From Flavobacterium selenitireducens (lineage in GTDB: Bacteria; Bacteroidota; Bacteroidia; Flavobacteriales; Flavobacteriaceae): a DNA stretch of 64,000 bases. The notes below the pieces were generated by a model. That model made no database searches. It was not told the DNA's origin and saw nothing but the letters and a program-made list of their open reading frames with translations. This document shows positions 45,492 through 56,300 of this stretch, in pieces (the stretch's first letter is position 1; every line of letters starts with the position of its first letter). The position numbers and the translations under genes are program-made. Where the stretch lies: the NCBI RefSeq assembly GCF_014748335.1, contig NZ_JAAVIY010000010.1, forward strand, positions 1 through 64,000, given 5' to 3'.

Positions 45492-46970
45492 ATGGATGTA
45501 AAAGCGTCAGTTATATTCAGCGAGAAGAGAAAAGGAGACGAAAAAGGTTATTTGCATGTTCTATACAGGAGAGGAGCAGAGCGTACCAAAGTAAGTCTGG
45601 AATTTACATTGACTAGGGAACAATTTGAAGATCTCTATGATAAACGATTTCAAAGATTCATTCCGACCAAGAAAATCGATTACAAATCGATTAATGAGAG
45701 GATCGAGGTAAATCTAAAGCGTAACCCATTCGACAACAAAAAAACGTCTTACACCTTCTTATCTTACTTTGAATATAAGAAAAGTATGCTATCCAATCAC
45801 AGCACGATCAATATTCACAACACTTGTTTGGCAAATCTCAAAATTTATTTATCATCGATTGGTAGGAAAGATATTAGGTTTGAAGATTTTGATAATGACT
45901 TCATTTTAAGAATGAGATCGTATTTCAAGCAAAAAGGATTGCAAGACTCTTCCTTAAGATTATATCTTAATACTTATTCAGCTATTTTTAATAGTGCTGC
46001 AAAGGACAATATTTATACTCAAGTCAATCCGTTTTATGGACACAAAATAAAGGTTATCGGTAAACCGAAAAAAATACTGACAGAGCAAGACATTAAAGCT
46101 TTACAAGCAATAAAACCAACTGATGGATATTTTATTGAAAGTAGAATGTTCTTATTTTCTTTTTTAGGGAATGGTCTCAGATGTTCGGATATGATGCTTT
46201 TGAAGAATAGCAATTTCACAAACAGAAACGCTATCGAATATATCCAAATGAAAACCGGAACTTCAATGAAGTTAAATTATAATACTCAGTTGGTGAAAGT
46301 GATCTTGGATGTTATTGGGATGGGAGATTTAATCGAAAAGCTAAAGCAAAGTTATGAGGGCTATTTCGACAATCTTACTTACAACGAATGTATTAGAAAA
46401 ATTTACGCTCATATTGGAGCAGAAGGTTATTTAGACAAATTAGAATCAGATACTTTACTTAGTCCTGATTCACCGTATGAGAAATACAAAGGTTTCGTTA
46501 TTAAAAAGTCAGATGAAGAGATAAAAAATCTAATCGGATATTCTTATTCATTACTTAGAGAAATTAGCGTAACTGCGAGAATGAAAATAGTTGAATACTT
46601 TAAAAAGCAAAATCCTGATGAATTGTTATTTAAGGATTTTATAAAGTCTAACATTTTCAACGGATACGATAAAAAGCAACCATTTACAAAAGAGCAGTTC
46701 GATCTTTATAAAAGTAAGTTTACGTCTTACAACGCTAAAATTAAAAGAATGTCAAAAAAGTATGATTTGACATTACCGAATCCAACAACACACTCCGCAC
46801 GATTTACGTTTACCAATATACTTTTAACAATGGATAGTATAAACCTAAACGATATAAGAATCGCTCTCAGTCATACAAATCTAGCAACAACTCAAAAGTA
46901 TTTGCAGACGGGATTTGACTTTAAAAAATCGGATGCACTTAATGAACGATTGAATAGTATTTTTGAATAA
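45492..46970 (+). CDS. int: Tyrosine-type site-specific recombinase (island integrase)
   Basis: 492 residues from the ATG at 45492 (MDVKASVIFSEKRKGDEKG); an earlier in-frame ATG at 45417 would run through the repeat region and is unlikely. The N-terminal Arm-binding/SAM-like domain includes 'SYFEYKKSMLSNHSTINIHNTCLANLK'. The catalytic set is complete: Arg230 in 'GNGLRCSDMM', His434-x-x-Arg437 in 'HSARFTFTN', His461 in 'ALSHTNLAT' and nucleophile Tyr470 in 'QKYLQTG'. It should catalyse integration at the guaA core repeat 164 bp upstream. Codon use is AT-rich like the rest of the island and unlike the flanks. Confidence 0.95.
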   Translation: MDVKASVIFSEKRKGDEKGYLHVLYRRGAERTKVSLEFTLTREQFEDLYDKRFQRFIPTKKIDYKSINERIEVNLKRNPFDNKKTSYTFLSYFEYKKSMLSNHSTINIHNTCLANLKIYLSSIGRKDIRFEDFDNDFILRMRSYFKQKGLQDSSLRLYLNTYSAIFNSAAKDNIYTQVNPFYGHKIKVIGKPKKILTEQDIKALQAIKPTDGYFIESRMFLFSFLGNGLRCSDMMLLKNSNFTNRNAIEYIQMKTGTSMKLNYNTQLVKVILDVIGMGDLIEKLKQSYEGYFDNLTYNECIRKIYAHIGAEGYLDKLESDTLLSPDSPYEKYKGFVIKKSDEEIKNLIGYSYSLLREISVTARMKIVEYFKKQNPDELLFKDFIKSNIFNGYDKKQPFTKEQFDLYKSKFTSYNAKIKRMSKKYDLTLPNPTTHSARFTFTNILLTMDSINLNDIRIALSHTNLATTQKYLQTGFDFKKSDALNERLNSIFE

Positions 46971-47022
46971 GAGTTTTTTAAGTGGGGATGTGTGCAAAAA
47001 TTTTATTATGCTACATCGTTGT

Positions 47023-47838
47023 TTAACTATCGTTATTATCAATCGATTTATTGATTGCATCTAATACTGGTTTAGATTTTACTAAATAAAAATCATATAT
47101 CTCTTTCATTTGCGAGGTAGTATTCTTTTCGTAATGTTTACTCAATAGAAAAGAGAAAAAGTAATTTAATTTTGAATAGTAAACAAATGCAAGAAGTTCT
47201 TCTAATTCCTCTTTAAAATCTTTCTTCAAATCAGAATTATATACAGCTTTCCAAACTTTGTAATAACTAGAAATTGCGGAATTGATTTGTAGTAATACAC
47301 CAAAAGAAGAATCATCGATTTTTACAGTTTCCTTTGTACCATTTTTTTCGTGTTCTTCTTTAATTCTAAAGAACTCAATCAAGAATAAATTGATAGCTTG
47401 CCCTCCAATAAAGTTATATTTCTTATCAGTTCGTTTTGCTAGTAATTCAATTTTTGAAATTAAAGTATTACCATGAAATGAAACATTGAAATTGTTAATT
47501 TCATCTGCTATTAGTAGAATGCGAGACTTATAATTATTGAAAACAAAATCTATATGTTCGTCTTTCTTGTTCTTTTTAAATTGTTTTTTTAAAATATCAT
47601 TTGCTTTCTTCTGCATATAGAATGCTAAGAAAGTAAGTATTGCAGAAGCAATACCGATTATTGGACTAAGAACACCACCGAAAGCATCACCGACAACACC
47701 GTAGGTTGGCGATATTTTATCTGAAAAAGCTATTTGAAGAAAGAGTATAACAAAACCAAATATTGCAAACCCAATAAACCAAAAGCTATACCAGGTTGCA
47801 TTATTTAATCTATCATTGCTGAACTCCTTTTTTAACAT
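47023..47838 (-). CDS. AbiC-like membrane protein (putative phage abortive infection)
   Basis: 271 residues. Two N-terminal membrane helices: about residues 17-37 (YSFWFIGFAIFGFVILFLQI) and about 52-74 (FGGVLSPIIGIASAILTFLAF), joined by 'VVGDAFGGVLSPIIG', which resembles the start of the putative phage abortive infection (AbiC) family. The cytoplasmic rest is helical (DEINNFNVSF, FSFLLSKHYEKN). It starts 29 bp after the YobI-like NTPase gene on the same strand, suggesting that the two work as a pair at the membrane. Family assignment is by recognition only. Confidence 0.65.
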   Translation of the reverse strand: MLKKEFSNDRLNNATWYSFWFIGFAIFGFVILFLQIAFSDKISPTYGVVGDAFGGVLSPIIGIASAILTFLAFYMQKKANDILKKQFKKNKKDEHIDFVFNNYKSRILLIADEINNFNVSFHGNTLISKIELLAKRTDKKYNFIGGQAINLFLIEFFRIKEEHEKNGTKETVKIDDSSFGVLLQINSAISSYYKVWKAVYNSDLKKDFKEELEELLAFVYYSKLNYFFSFLLSKHYEKNTTSQMKEIYDFYLVKSKPVLDAINKSIDNNDS

Positions 47839-47867
47839 ATTTAATTTTCTATTTGCTTTGTTCTCAA

Positions 47868-50800
47868 TTATTTTCGTTTGTGATTTACTCTAAAGTCAGA
47901 ATCTTTTTCCGAAAAAGAAGAAATATATCTTTTATTCGCTAAAACACTTAATAGTTCCCAATTGTCATGGTCTTTTGGAATTCTTGCTTTTGAACTTGTA
48001 TCAGTAATCCACGCATAATTTCCTCCTAAATTTGTCAAGAAAGATTCAATGAAAGATAGGTCATATTTGCTTGAATTTTTAACAAATAACCTTATTCGCT
48101 CTTTTACTGGAACTTGGTTGTTTACAAGAATAGAGTTTAAAACATTATCACTAACGACAAAGGAACTATCTGATATAAGAATAGAACTCAATAGTTTTAT
48201 ATTGCTATTCGTGATAATTGCTTCTTCAGAACAATTATCCAATATTTTCAATTTGTCAGAATTGTTTAAGATGGAAGACTTTAAGATCAATTCCAAATCA
48301 TCGCTGTCAAATGTAAGCTGATCTAAGATTTTAAAATAATCGTTCTTTCTTTTTTCGAGTAGATAGATATTTAATCCATCAGATTTTTCTTTTAATGAAT
48401 TAAAACTCTCAACAGTAGGATTAACACAATTACTATTAATAAGTGACTTAATTTTGTTGTCGGATATTTCTTCAAAGCTTAAATCACTATACCACCAAGG
48501 ACTGGATTTAGTAATTAAATCGTACGATTGATCTTCTATCTCGTCCTTTTGAAGTAGCTTTTTCCAAAATTTGCCATAAACATTTGTAGAATTTACCTCT
48601 TTAGGAATTTTAACCTTGGACAATTCTTCTGCATTTTGAATTAGATTGATGAATTCAATACTCGATTCTGATATTTCTGATTCAGTTTTTTCTTCGTCTC
48701 CTTCTTCAATAATTTGGTTATTATAATCGAAAAGTAAATTTTCCCAAGAAGGAAGTAATTTATTGTTTTCAAGTAATATAGGATACAATCCAGAATCCTC
48801 AATGGTTGAGAGCTTTGCAATCTTAGTTTCTATTTGTGAAATAACAGATTTTTTGTTATCAATTTCTATATTTTCATTGTTGAGTAGAGCGATAAGATAC
48901 TCCTCTTTCTCATTTACATTGGTAGATATTTTTAAGTACACGTTTTCAATATAATCATCAATATTTGCTTCAACATATTGAATTAATTGATCTGCTTTTG
49001 ATGTCCTAATTGCAAAGTAGTTTGAGTTATCAAATTCTACTTGGTTAAATTCTCCGAACTTTTTAATTACGGAAGCAACTATTTCAATATTTAACTGATA
49101 ATAGTTACCCTTGTATATGAAAGACAGCATTTCATCAGAAGAATTTTCAAAATCAATTTTGCTAAAGCTTATTTTTAATTCTTCAATAACTTTTTTAAGC
49201 TGATCATGATTCTCAGTAATATTTAAAAATAATGGATCGGAGAGAATAAGCTTTGTTAAAGAAGATTGTTTTGAAATCTCAATTATAGCTTTTACATCCC
49301 CATACTCAATTATCCTTTTTAGAATAGTATTTTTTAAATCTTCCGAGAAATCAGGATTAGATTCTATGAATCCCCATATATTGCTCCACTTGTTGCAGAG
49401 CATCTTTGTAAATTCATCTAATTTTTGTGATGTTTCAAAATATCCTTTAATGAACTCGATGGAGATTTTTGATTCGTCTTTCAGTTTGTTAAAAATTGAT
49501 TCTAATTGAGAATTATATTTATTGGAATGATAAAGTAAGTAATCTAAAATGTCATAATTCAATATATACTCTGTCTGAAAATCAAGCGGGTTAATTTTTA
49601 AAAGTAATTTTTCGATTTTAGACAACTTATAATCAAACGGTTGTTTTATCGAGTTCTTAATGCTGATATGAAATTGATAGTCAGAACGCGTTAAGCTTTC
49701 TTCATGGAATAGCGATATATAGTCTATATAATCTTCTGCGATATAGCCATTTCGTAATAGAATGGTTATAAGATTTTTGTTGAGGTTGTCGCTTAATTCT
49801 ATATCAGAGAATTGATCAGATCTCAGCAAATCGGCTATTTTAGAGATTCTAGTTTTTTGTTTTTGCTTTTCTAATTCCTGAATTTTATTTTTTAACGAAG
49901 CAATCTTGCCATTTTTAATATCCGTAATCTCTTTTTCCTTCTCTAAATATGATTTATTTTGGTCAATGAGCTTTTCAATTGTACTAAATTTTGTGGTGGA
50001 ATTTAGATTTCGAGTATCAGTTCTTCCATAGTATTCGTTGAACCTAATTTGTTCATATAGAAAATTATTTGTTTTTAAATATTCAAAATTTGCTGTTTCG
50101 ACAACTTCATCTATTGATAATATATTGTTATTAATAACAAATGATTTGAAACCTGGTAAAGTTTCAATTATTCTAACTACATATAGTAATCTTAAATCTT
50201 GTATATTACTTATGAATAAACTCTCATATTCTTTAATTTGATCTTTATATTGCTCTATTTCACTCTCTATTTCACTAACTGAATTTTTTATAAAAATCGC
50301 TTTTGAATTAAAAATGGTATAGAGATCACCTTCATTATAACTCAGCTTCATAAAATCATTAGGGTATATGTTTTTATAAGTGATTATGGCGAATAACTTA
50401 TCTTGATTTAGAGTTTCATTTAGCTTATTACTATATAAATAAAATTCGTTAGAGATATTATGAAGCAAACGCATATCATCTATGAAAAAGGATATATCTT
50501 CAATTAAATTATCACTCAGGTTATATTGAAACTTGTTTTTCTTTTTAAGTAGTATTTCACTTGAATTAGATGAATTTATAACCGGAATTACAGGTATAAT
50601 AAAATCAAAGAACTTAGTTCGCTCTTTATCGGTAAACATATCGTCACGAACAGCATACACAAAAACAATCTCTTTACGTTTTGTTTTTTCCGAATTATTG
50701 AGAAGTAAGTTAACCTCTCTAAGTTTAGTAAAGATTTCAGTTTCTCGAAATCTGTCTAAGTCTTCAATTATGACAACGTTATAAGGTCTTATGGAAAAGA

Positions 50801-51596
50801 AATAAAGAATTTCATCGATATGATGATTTAAAACCGACTTATTTAAATTTTCACCAACACCGATTTCAGCATTTTGTATTTTGAGTTTATTAATTGTAAC
50901 AGCACTAATAATTCTAACTGATTTTAATATTATAAAGAATGTACCTAATGCTACTATGAAAATTCCGCTATAGTGGATAATATCGCATACTTTATTACTG
51001 ATTGCAATATCTTTAAAGATACTTTGAATGAAATATGGATAGAAATAATTACAGATCGCTAACAAAAACAATAAGTATCCTATAGAAATGAAAATTAGCT
51101 TTTTTACACTATAACTTTTTATTTTCTTGAACCTTGAATCAGGAATTTTGTTGTCTTCTTCATGGTAAAAAATCTGTTCTAATATACTTGTTTCGATAAG
51201 TCTTAATAGCTCGGTTTTGTCAACTTTAATCTCTTTACCTTTTTCGTCGAACTCAGGTTTTTCTTCTTTAAAAGTTGCCAAAGAAATATTTAGAAATTTT
51301 AAATCATTTCCCTTATAATTTTTTTGGAATGTTTTCAGGATACTACTTTTTCCAGATCCGTATGAACCCGTTAAGGCAATATTCTTAATGTCTTCTTTCT
51401 TTCTATTTTTTAGTGACCATAATAAAGCTTTTGAGTAATGTCCATTCTCATCACCATTGTCGATAGGGGATAGGGAGGAGTAAGCTAAATCATCAATACT
51501 TTTAATAGAGTACTTAAAATATATTGACTCTAACCATTTGATAATTTTTTCTAACAGTTGAAGTATCTTTTTTCTCATACTCTGTGTCTTAAACAT
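47868..51596 (-). CDS. YobI/KAP-type P-loop NTPase with membrane insert
   Basis: 1242 residues. Walker A is GSYGSGKSS at residues 77-85 ('IALTGSYGSGKSSILKTF'), followed by 'FLNISLATF'. Two membrane helices are inserted in the NTPase domain at about residues 166-188 and 209-229. Walker B is 'VVIIEDLDRF' at 274-283. This topology, with membrane segments between Walker A and B, is that of KAP NTPases, and the 'SLSPIDNGDENGHYSKAL' start matches YobI-like NTPases. The remaining ~900 residues are helical and repeat-like, probably a sensor. An alternative start at residue 7 (MRKKILQ) is possible. It lies 50 bp after dtcC, in the same direction. Such NTPases are frequent in defence islands; an anti-phage role here is inference. 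Confidence 0.82.
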   Translation of the reverse strand: MFKTQSMRKKILQLLEKIIKWLESIYFKYSIKSIDDLAYSSLSPIDNGDENGHYSKALLWSLKNRKKEDIKNIALTGSYGSGKSSILKTFQKNYKGNDLKFLNISLATFKEEKPEFDEKGKEIKVDKTELLRLIETSILEQIFYHEEDNKIPDSRFKKIKSYSVKKLIFISIGYLLFLLAICNYFYPYFIQSIFKDIAISNKVCDIIHYSGIFIVALGTFFIILKSVRIISAVTINKLKIQNAEIGVGENLNKSVLNHHIDEILYFFSIRPYNVVIIEDLDRFRETEIFTKLREVNLLLNNSEKTKRKEIVFVYAVRDDMFTDKERTKFFDFIIPVIPVINSSNSSEILLKKKNKFQYNLSDNLIEDISFFIDDMRLLHNISNEFYLYSNKLNETLNQDKLFAIITYKNIYPNDFMKLSYNEGDLYTIFNSKAIFIKNSVSEIESEIEQYKDQIKEYESLFISNIQDLRLLYVVRIIETLPGFKSFVINNNILSIDEVVETANFEYLKTNNFLYEQIRFNEYYGRTDTRNLNSTTKFSTIEKLIDQNKSYLEKEKEITDIKNGKIASLKNKIQELEKQKQKTRISKIADLLRSDQFSDIELSDNLNKNLITILLRNGYIAEDYIDYISLFHEESLTRSDYQFHISIKNSIKQPFDYKLSKIEKLLLKINPLDFQTEYILNYDILDYLLYHSNKYNSQLESIFNKLKDESKISIEFIKGYFETSQKLDEFTKMLCNKWSNIWGFIESNPDFSEDLKNTILKRIIEYGDVKAIIEISKQSSLTKLILSDPLFLNITENHDQLKKVIEELKISFSKIDFENSSDEMLSFIYKGNYYQLNIEIVASVIKKFGEFNQVEFDNSNYFAIRTSKADQLIQYVEANIDDYIENVYLKISTNVNEKEEYLIALLNNENIEIDNKKSVISQIETKIAKLSTIEDSGLYPILLENNKLLPSWENLLFDYNNQIIEEGDEEKTESEISESSIEFINLIQNAEELSKVKIPKEVNSTNVYGKFWKKLLQKDEIEDQSYDLITKSSPWWYSDLSFEEISDNKIKSLINSNCVNPTVESFNSLKEKSDGLNIYLLEKRKNDYFKILDQLTFDSDDLELILKSSILNNSDKLKILDNCSEEAIITNSNIKLLSSILISDSSFVVSDNVLNSILVNNQVPVKERIRLFVKNSSKYDLSFIESFLTNLGGNYAWITDTSSKARIPKDHDNWELLSVLANKRYISSFSEKDSDFRVNHKRK

Positions 51597-51646
51597 TTCA
51601 AGTGATTAGCTAAGTATCCAAGTAAATTCACTTCTAATGAGCTTTC

Positions 51647-52873
51647 CTAAAGCATATTTTTTATAAAGCTTAGTAAAAAATTAGCGCTTGTGTACGAAGC
51701 ATATTGTTGATAATCATCTCCCTTATGTTTGTCTCCGAAGTCGCAAACCGATTTTACTACAAGAGGTTTAGTTTTATTGAAAAAATGACACGCGAGATAT
51801 ACACCGTACCCTTCCATATCAATTGCTGAAAGCTTGCGATTTTGGGCAATTATGCTTTGTACCAATCCCTCACTAGAAACGACATATGATCCAGAGGTAG
51901 TGGGAGCAATTTTAGCTTGTAACACAGTTGAAGGTTTGCTACCACGATATTTACTTTGAATTTTTACGATTTCATCATTCTCACGGATAAAATTACTTAA
52001 CTTAGAAATTAAAGTTTGATCTGTTGGAATTTGATGAGGTTCGGGTTTTAGTACAACATCACCAGCATCCGTTTCCACCATTTTCCCTGAACCAAAATCT
52101 GTGATGTTTTCTGAAACTATTATGTCCCCATAGTTTATGTCTCTGTCCTTCACACCAGCGCAGATTCCAGTCATCGCAATATATTTTGGGCAAAACTTTT
52201 CTATGATTTTCGTTGTTACGGACGCAGACGCTTGCATACCCATTCTTGTAATGGAACAAGCTATTATTTTATGTTTATTACCATTTAGAGTGTTTATTTC
52301 ACTCGAGTAATATACCAATGGATCTCCTTCAAACGATATTTTTTTCCACGGTAAATCTAACTGAAGTATTTCTGAAAATTCTGGTGTCTCAAGTGCGCAG
52401 ATTATTCCTATATCGTAATAGTTTTTTGATTCGATTGCTTCTTTAAACCTTTGTTTCAGGGAAGTGATATAACAGACTTTACTCTTGAGCTTATCTTTCC
52501 AAGAGTTTTGCGTAAAGCTAAAATTTATTAGATGCCATAATTTGTCATCGAAAGTTTCTTGATGAGCATTTATTAAATCGTCAAACTGAGAAAAGCCAAT
52601 TATATGAGCAGGTATATGAATTGAACTATTATAGTATATTTCATCAAGAAACTTTACACTCTCTTCTGCATTAGGTTCCGTTTCGTGATCTCGGGGCATA
52701 ACTAAGTCGAGTAGTAGTAAATCAAAATCTCTGTCATATAAAATTTTCCTTCCGTCTTTTATGTTCTTCTCCTTAAAAATATTTGTTTGAGGAATATTAC
52801 ATTCTTCAAGTAAGTATTTCTCGATGAGTGAAATTTTCTCATCTGAATCATCCAATATTAGTATATCAATCAT
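51647..52873 (-). CDS. dtcC: Detocs effector DtcC: receiver domain plus PNP-type nucleosidase
   Basis: 408 residues. Residues 1-~125 are a receiver domain: acidic pocket 'LILDDSD' (Asp8, Asp9) and phospho-acceptor Asp56 in 'LLLLDLVMP'. Residues ~155-408 are a purine-nucleoside-phosphorylase-like domain: 'DIGIICALETPEFSEIL', 'SITRMGMQASASVTTKII', 'IAMTGICAGVKDRDINYGDIIV', substrate-binding 'SAIDMEGYGVY' (Glu354) and 'KSVCDFGDKHKGDDYQQYAS' (Asp378). In Detocs systems this effector cleaves the base from ATP when the receiver is phosphorylated, stopping phage replication. The ATG overlaps the dtcB stop by 4 bp. Assignment rests on the gene trio and domains. Confidence 0.87.
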   Translation of the reverse strand: MIDILILDDSDEKISLIEKYLLEECNIPQTNIFKEKNIKDGRKILYDRDFDLLLLDLVMPRDHETEPNAEESVKFLDEIYYNSSIHIPAHIIGFSQFDDLINAHQETFDDKLWHLINFSFTQNSWKDKLKSKVCYITSLKQRFKEAIESKNYYDIGIICALETPEFSEILQLDLPWKKISFEGDPLVYYSSEINTLNGNKHKIIACSITRMGMQASASVTTKIIEKFCPKYIAMTGICAGVKDRDINYGDIIVSENITDFGSGKMVETDAGDVVLKPEPHQIPTDQTLISKLSNFIRENDEIVKIQSKYRGSKPSTVLQAKIAPTTSGSYVVSSEGLVQSIIAQNRKLSAIDMEGYGVYLACHFFNKTKPLVVKSVCDFGDKHKGDDYQQYASYTSANFLLSFIKNML

Positions 52874-53316
52874 AGCTTTAACATCAATTCTTTAAGTTTA
52901 ATCGACCATTCTTTATTTGAATGCGAAAAGAAAATATATCCACAATAATTTTCGCCAAAGTCATTAGAGAGTTCTTGATCCAGTTCTTTTATTCTGGTAC
53001 CATCTACATAATTTTCATACATAGTAACTACGATTACTTTAGTTGGAATGTTTCTTAGATATATCTGCTTTAAAATGTTTTTTCCTGCTAATGGTTCTGG
53101 TTCACCTCCAGATTCATCGTCTGAAATATCGTAAGTCTGCATACTCATATCTAACAAAATCAAATCATATTTATCAAAGTTTAATACGATTTCTTTGGAA
53201 GCAGAATTGTATGAAGTTCGTTCCTCAATTATAATGTTAGGAAAATCTCCTTCTAAAAACGTTTTAAGTTTTTCAAGTTTTTTTTGATTATCCTCTACAA
53301 TTAGTATCTTATTCAT
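52870..53316 (-). CDS. dtcB: Detocs lone receiver protein DtcB
   Basis: 148 residues from the ATG at 53316 (MNKILIVEDNQKKLEKLK). A single receiver domain: acidic pair in 'IVEDN' (Glu8, Asp9), phospho-acceptor Asp56 in 'DLILLDMSMQ' and the conserved Thr in 'VIVVTMYEN'. No output domain. In described Detocs systems the lone receiver soaks up accidental phosphoryl groups and prevents self-poisoning. It overlaps dtcA by 8 bp and dtcC by 4 bp. Confidence 0.87.
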   Translation of the reverse strand: MNKILIVEDNQKKLEKLKTFLEGDFPNIIIEERTSYNSASKEIVLNFDKYDLILLDMSMQTYDISDDESGGEPEPLAGKNILKQIYLRNIPTKVIVVTMYENYVDGTRIKELDQELSNDFGENYCGYIFFSHSNKEWSIKLKELMLKL

Positions 53317-56300
53317 CTTGGAGGAGATTTTGAACTTCAACGCTAACTATAACTTCAAAAACATTTTCATGGTCAGGGGACTTTACTTGAATCATGTTAC
53401 TCTCATTATCCAAATCATATTTTACAATTTTAATAGCTTTTGATATGCCTGATTTGCCCTCGGATATAAGTTTGGCAGTATCTACAACCGCTTGCCCATT
53501 TTTTGTTTTAAACGGTAAATCAGTTATTGGAAACTCTATAGCATTTATGAATTTGAATTTTAAATATTTGTCTTCTTCATATGAACTAAATTCAAAATTT
53601 TTAATATCATCAATAGAATAGCCATACTTAAACATATTGTCCAACAATATTCTAAATAGGTCTGTAAAGTGAATATAATAACATGATTTTATTGTTGGAT
53701 TGGAGTCGTAGTTTACTTTACATCCAACATTCATTTTAGGGTAGCATTTTTGAGTATTGTTCCAAACAATATCAAAGATTTTCTGGATATTGAAATCGTC
53801 AATTGTCGATCCTGATCTTCTAAACCATGAACTAATTTTTTTAATCTTATTTTCTATTACTGTTGAACTATCTGCAAGATTTGTAAAAATTTTGGGTAAA
53901 TCTTCATTACTCAATATTGACCTCAATCTTAAGTCTAAAGCGTTAAGTTCTTCCGCAAATTTATTTTTTATGTCATTATCAATATACTCCCTAATTACCG
54001 CCAAATTTGCATCCGTTCGTTGCCATATTAGGTCAATTACGTTTTGACAGAATTGCCGAGAATCAACATCAATTGAAAGTTCAGCTATATAAGCTGAAAG
54101 TTCTAACTTGTCGAATTCATAATTAAAAAGTCCATTCTCATTCTTTCCATCTTTCTTTATCTGAATTTTAGTTTTTATAATATCTTCAATCAAAGTGTCA
54201 ATTTTGAAAGAGAAATTTGTAAGTACAGAATGCAGATCGGACTTCTTTTTATCATTTAAATTAAAATACTGTGAGTTCCAAGATGAATTTTCTTCATATT
54301 TGTCTGTTTCTCCAATGCGATTAAGGATTAAGTTTTGCTTTTCAAGTTCTGGACGTAATTCTCCTAGTAAAACCCCATGACGAATCCTGGTACTCAGATA
54401 AGCAACAATACCAAAATTGCTGAATAAATACTTGTCTAATATAGAATCAAACAATTCTGAGAAAACGTCGACTAATGCACTTTCAGAATATTTTACCTCT
54501 GAGGTGTCGTAGTCTTCCATTCCATTAAACTTCACAAGAGCAAAACTATTTTCACTAATGAGAAGTATTTTTTTGTCTTGTAACGAAAGATTATAAATGG
54601 TTTTGTAACGGTTGTAAAGACCGTCAATATCCTTGAGTTCTCTAGTAATAATCGCTTGGTCATTTGCATAAATTTTGCTTTCCTCTAATTTCAAAGTTCC
54701 CTCGTAAACGATTAGTTCGTTTGAAATTAGATTTAATTCTTCCTGATATTTCTTTTCGTTTTCACTAAATATTTCTTTTAGATAATTTATAATTTTTAAA
54801 CGTTCGTTTAATCTGTCAATCGTGTTATTTAGATATATCGAATGCTTTAATACCTCTGAACTGCAAACGTCAAAATAAAAATATTCGATTTTTTTTCTGT
54901 CTGAATCAATTTCATGTTCGAAAAGATTGGACGGAAGTGTCTTATCATAAATTTTACAAAATTGTTCTATTATAAAACTTTTCTCTAAGTCATCCTGAGA
55001 GCAAAGACTTATAAATATTGGAAGATCAATTGTTCGTCGTACGTCTGTATATCTTTTTCTTCTTAAAATGTCAATTAATTTTTTTGAATCTATTTTTACA
55101 ATAGAATTTTCATTTTCTTTAAAATTATTGACATATAATTTTATCGCAGAGTTGTAATTTTCAAGATTTACTAGTGATTCGAAGAGATACTTCAATGCTG
55201 TTTGAAGAATTGGAATGTTGTCTTCAGTTTGTTTAATTACGTCTTCCCATAGCATTGTGCTCTTTTCGTAATTTCCCTGTTTAAAGTAAATTTTTGCTTT
55301 ATTGATAAATGAAAATTCAGGACTTAAGTTCTTATTAGTAGTTATATTCTCAGTCAAATAATCTTGCCAGTAACTTATCGATATCGAATTATTATATATT
55401 TGTAATCCACTATTTAAGTAGTTTTGTCCCGCTTGTTTATCCTTAAAGTATTTAGAGAAGTAGGGATCAAATTTATTTAGAGATAATAACTTGAGCGAAA
55501 TGTCCGCATCTAAACCTTGTTCCTTCTTTAGAAAATAATTTAGACTCGGACCTATGTCAAAACTTAGTGTGTTTTTATTGATCTGGTAAAGATTATAGAT
55601 AACTTCACTTCTATTTTCACCTTTATTCATCAATTGAAAAATCTTAGTGGTGATTTGATTTAACAAAGAAGGAATATCAGTAATAGGAGTAATTGCCATC
55701 TTTAAGTTTATATGGCAACGTACGTAAAGAATAAGTAAATCAAAATTCGATGGATCTATCTTAATAAAAAGTCTTATTTCTTCAATAGCTTCATCATAAA
55801 GACCAGTATAGTAAAGATCAATTATCTGTAGATATTTATTATCAAAATAATTTTGACGATCCGACAATTTTGGTATTTCGTTAGTGCATAGGATTGGAAT
55901 TAGATTACGGTCACTCGTTTTTTTGAATAAATATTTCGATTTTAAAAATGCGAAATTGAAATTCTCTTTTTTTAAAGACAATATTTTCAAGATGTCTCTC
56001 GCAAATAAATACCTGTCTATTAGTGAATTGCAATTTTCAAACACTAAAAGCATGGAAAAGTCACTTATCTGATAATTTTCAAAATAGTTTAATCTAAAAA
56101 GATAGTATTGCCTTATTTCCCGCTCATCCTCTTTTTTATTTCTACTGAATAGACTTTTGATATCGTAGTCATATTTGTAAGCGGATAAATTTCTTTCGGT
56201 TCTAAAGGATAGAAAATGCGCAAGTGTACTGACGAAAAAATTTTTATTTACCTCATTTATTTTTGATAAAAATTCCTTTTGCTCTTCTGACTTGTCTTGG

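Noticed and set aside
45319-45501. Small open frame beginning at the left copy of the guaA start codon
   Set aside because: It starts with the copied MQH and runs out of frame into the integrase region; a by-product of integration.
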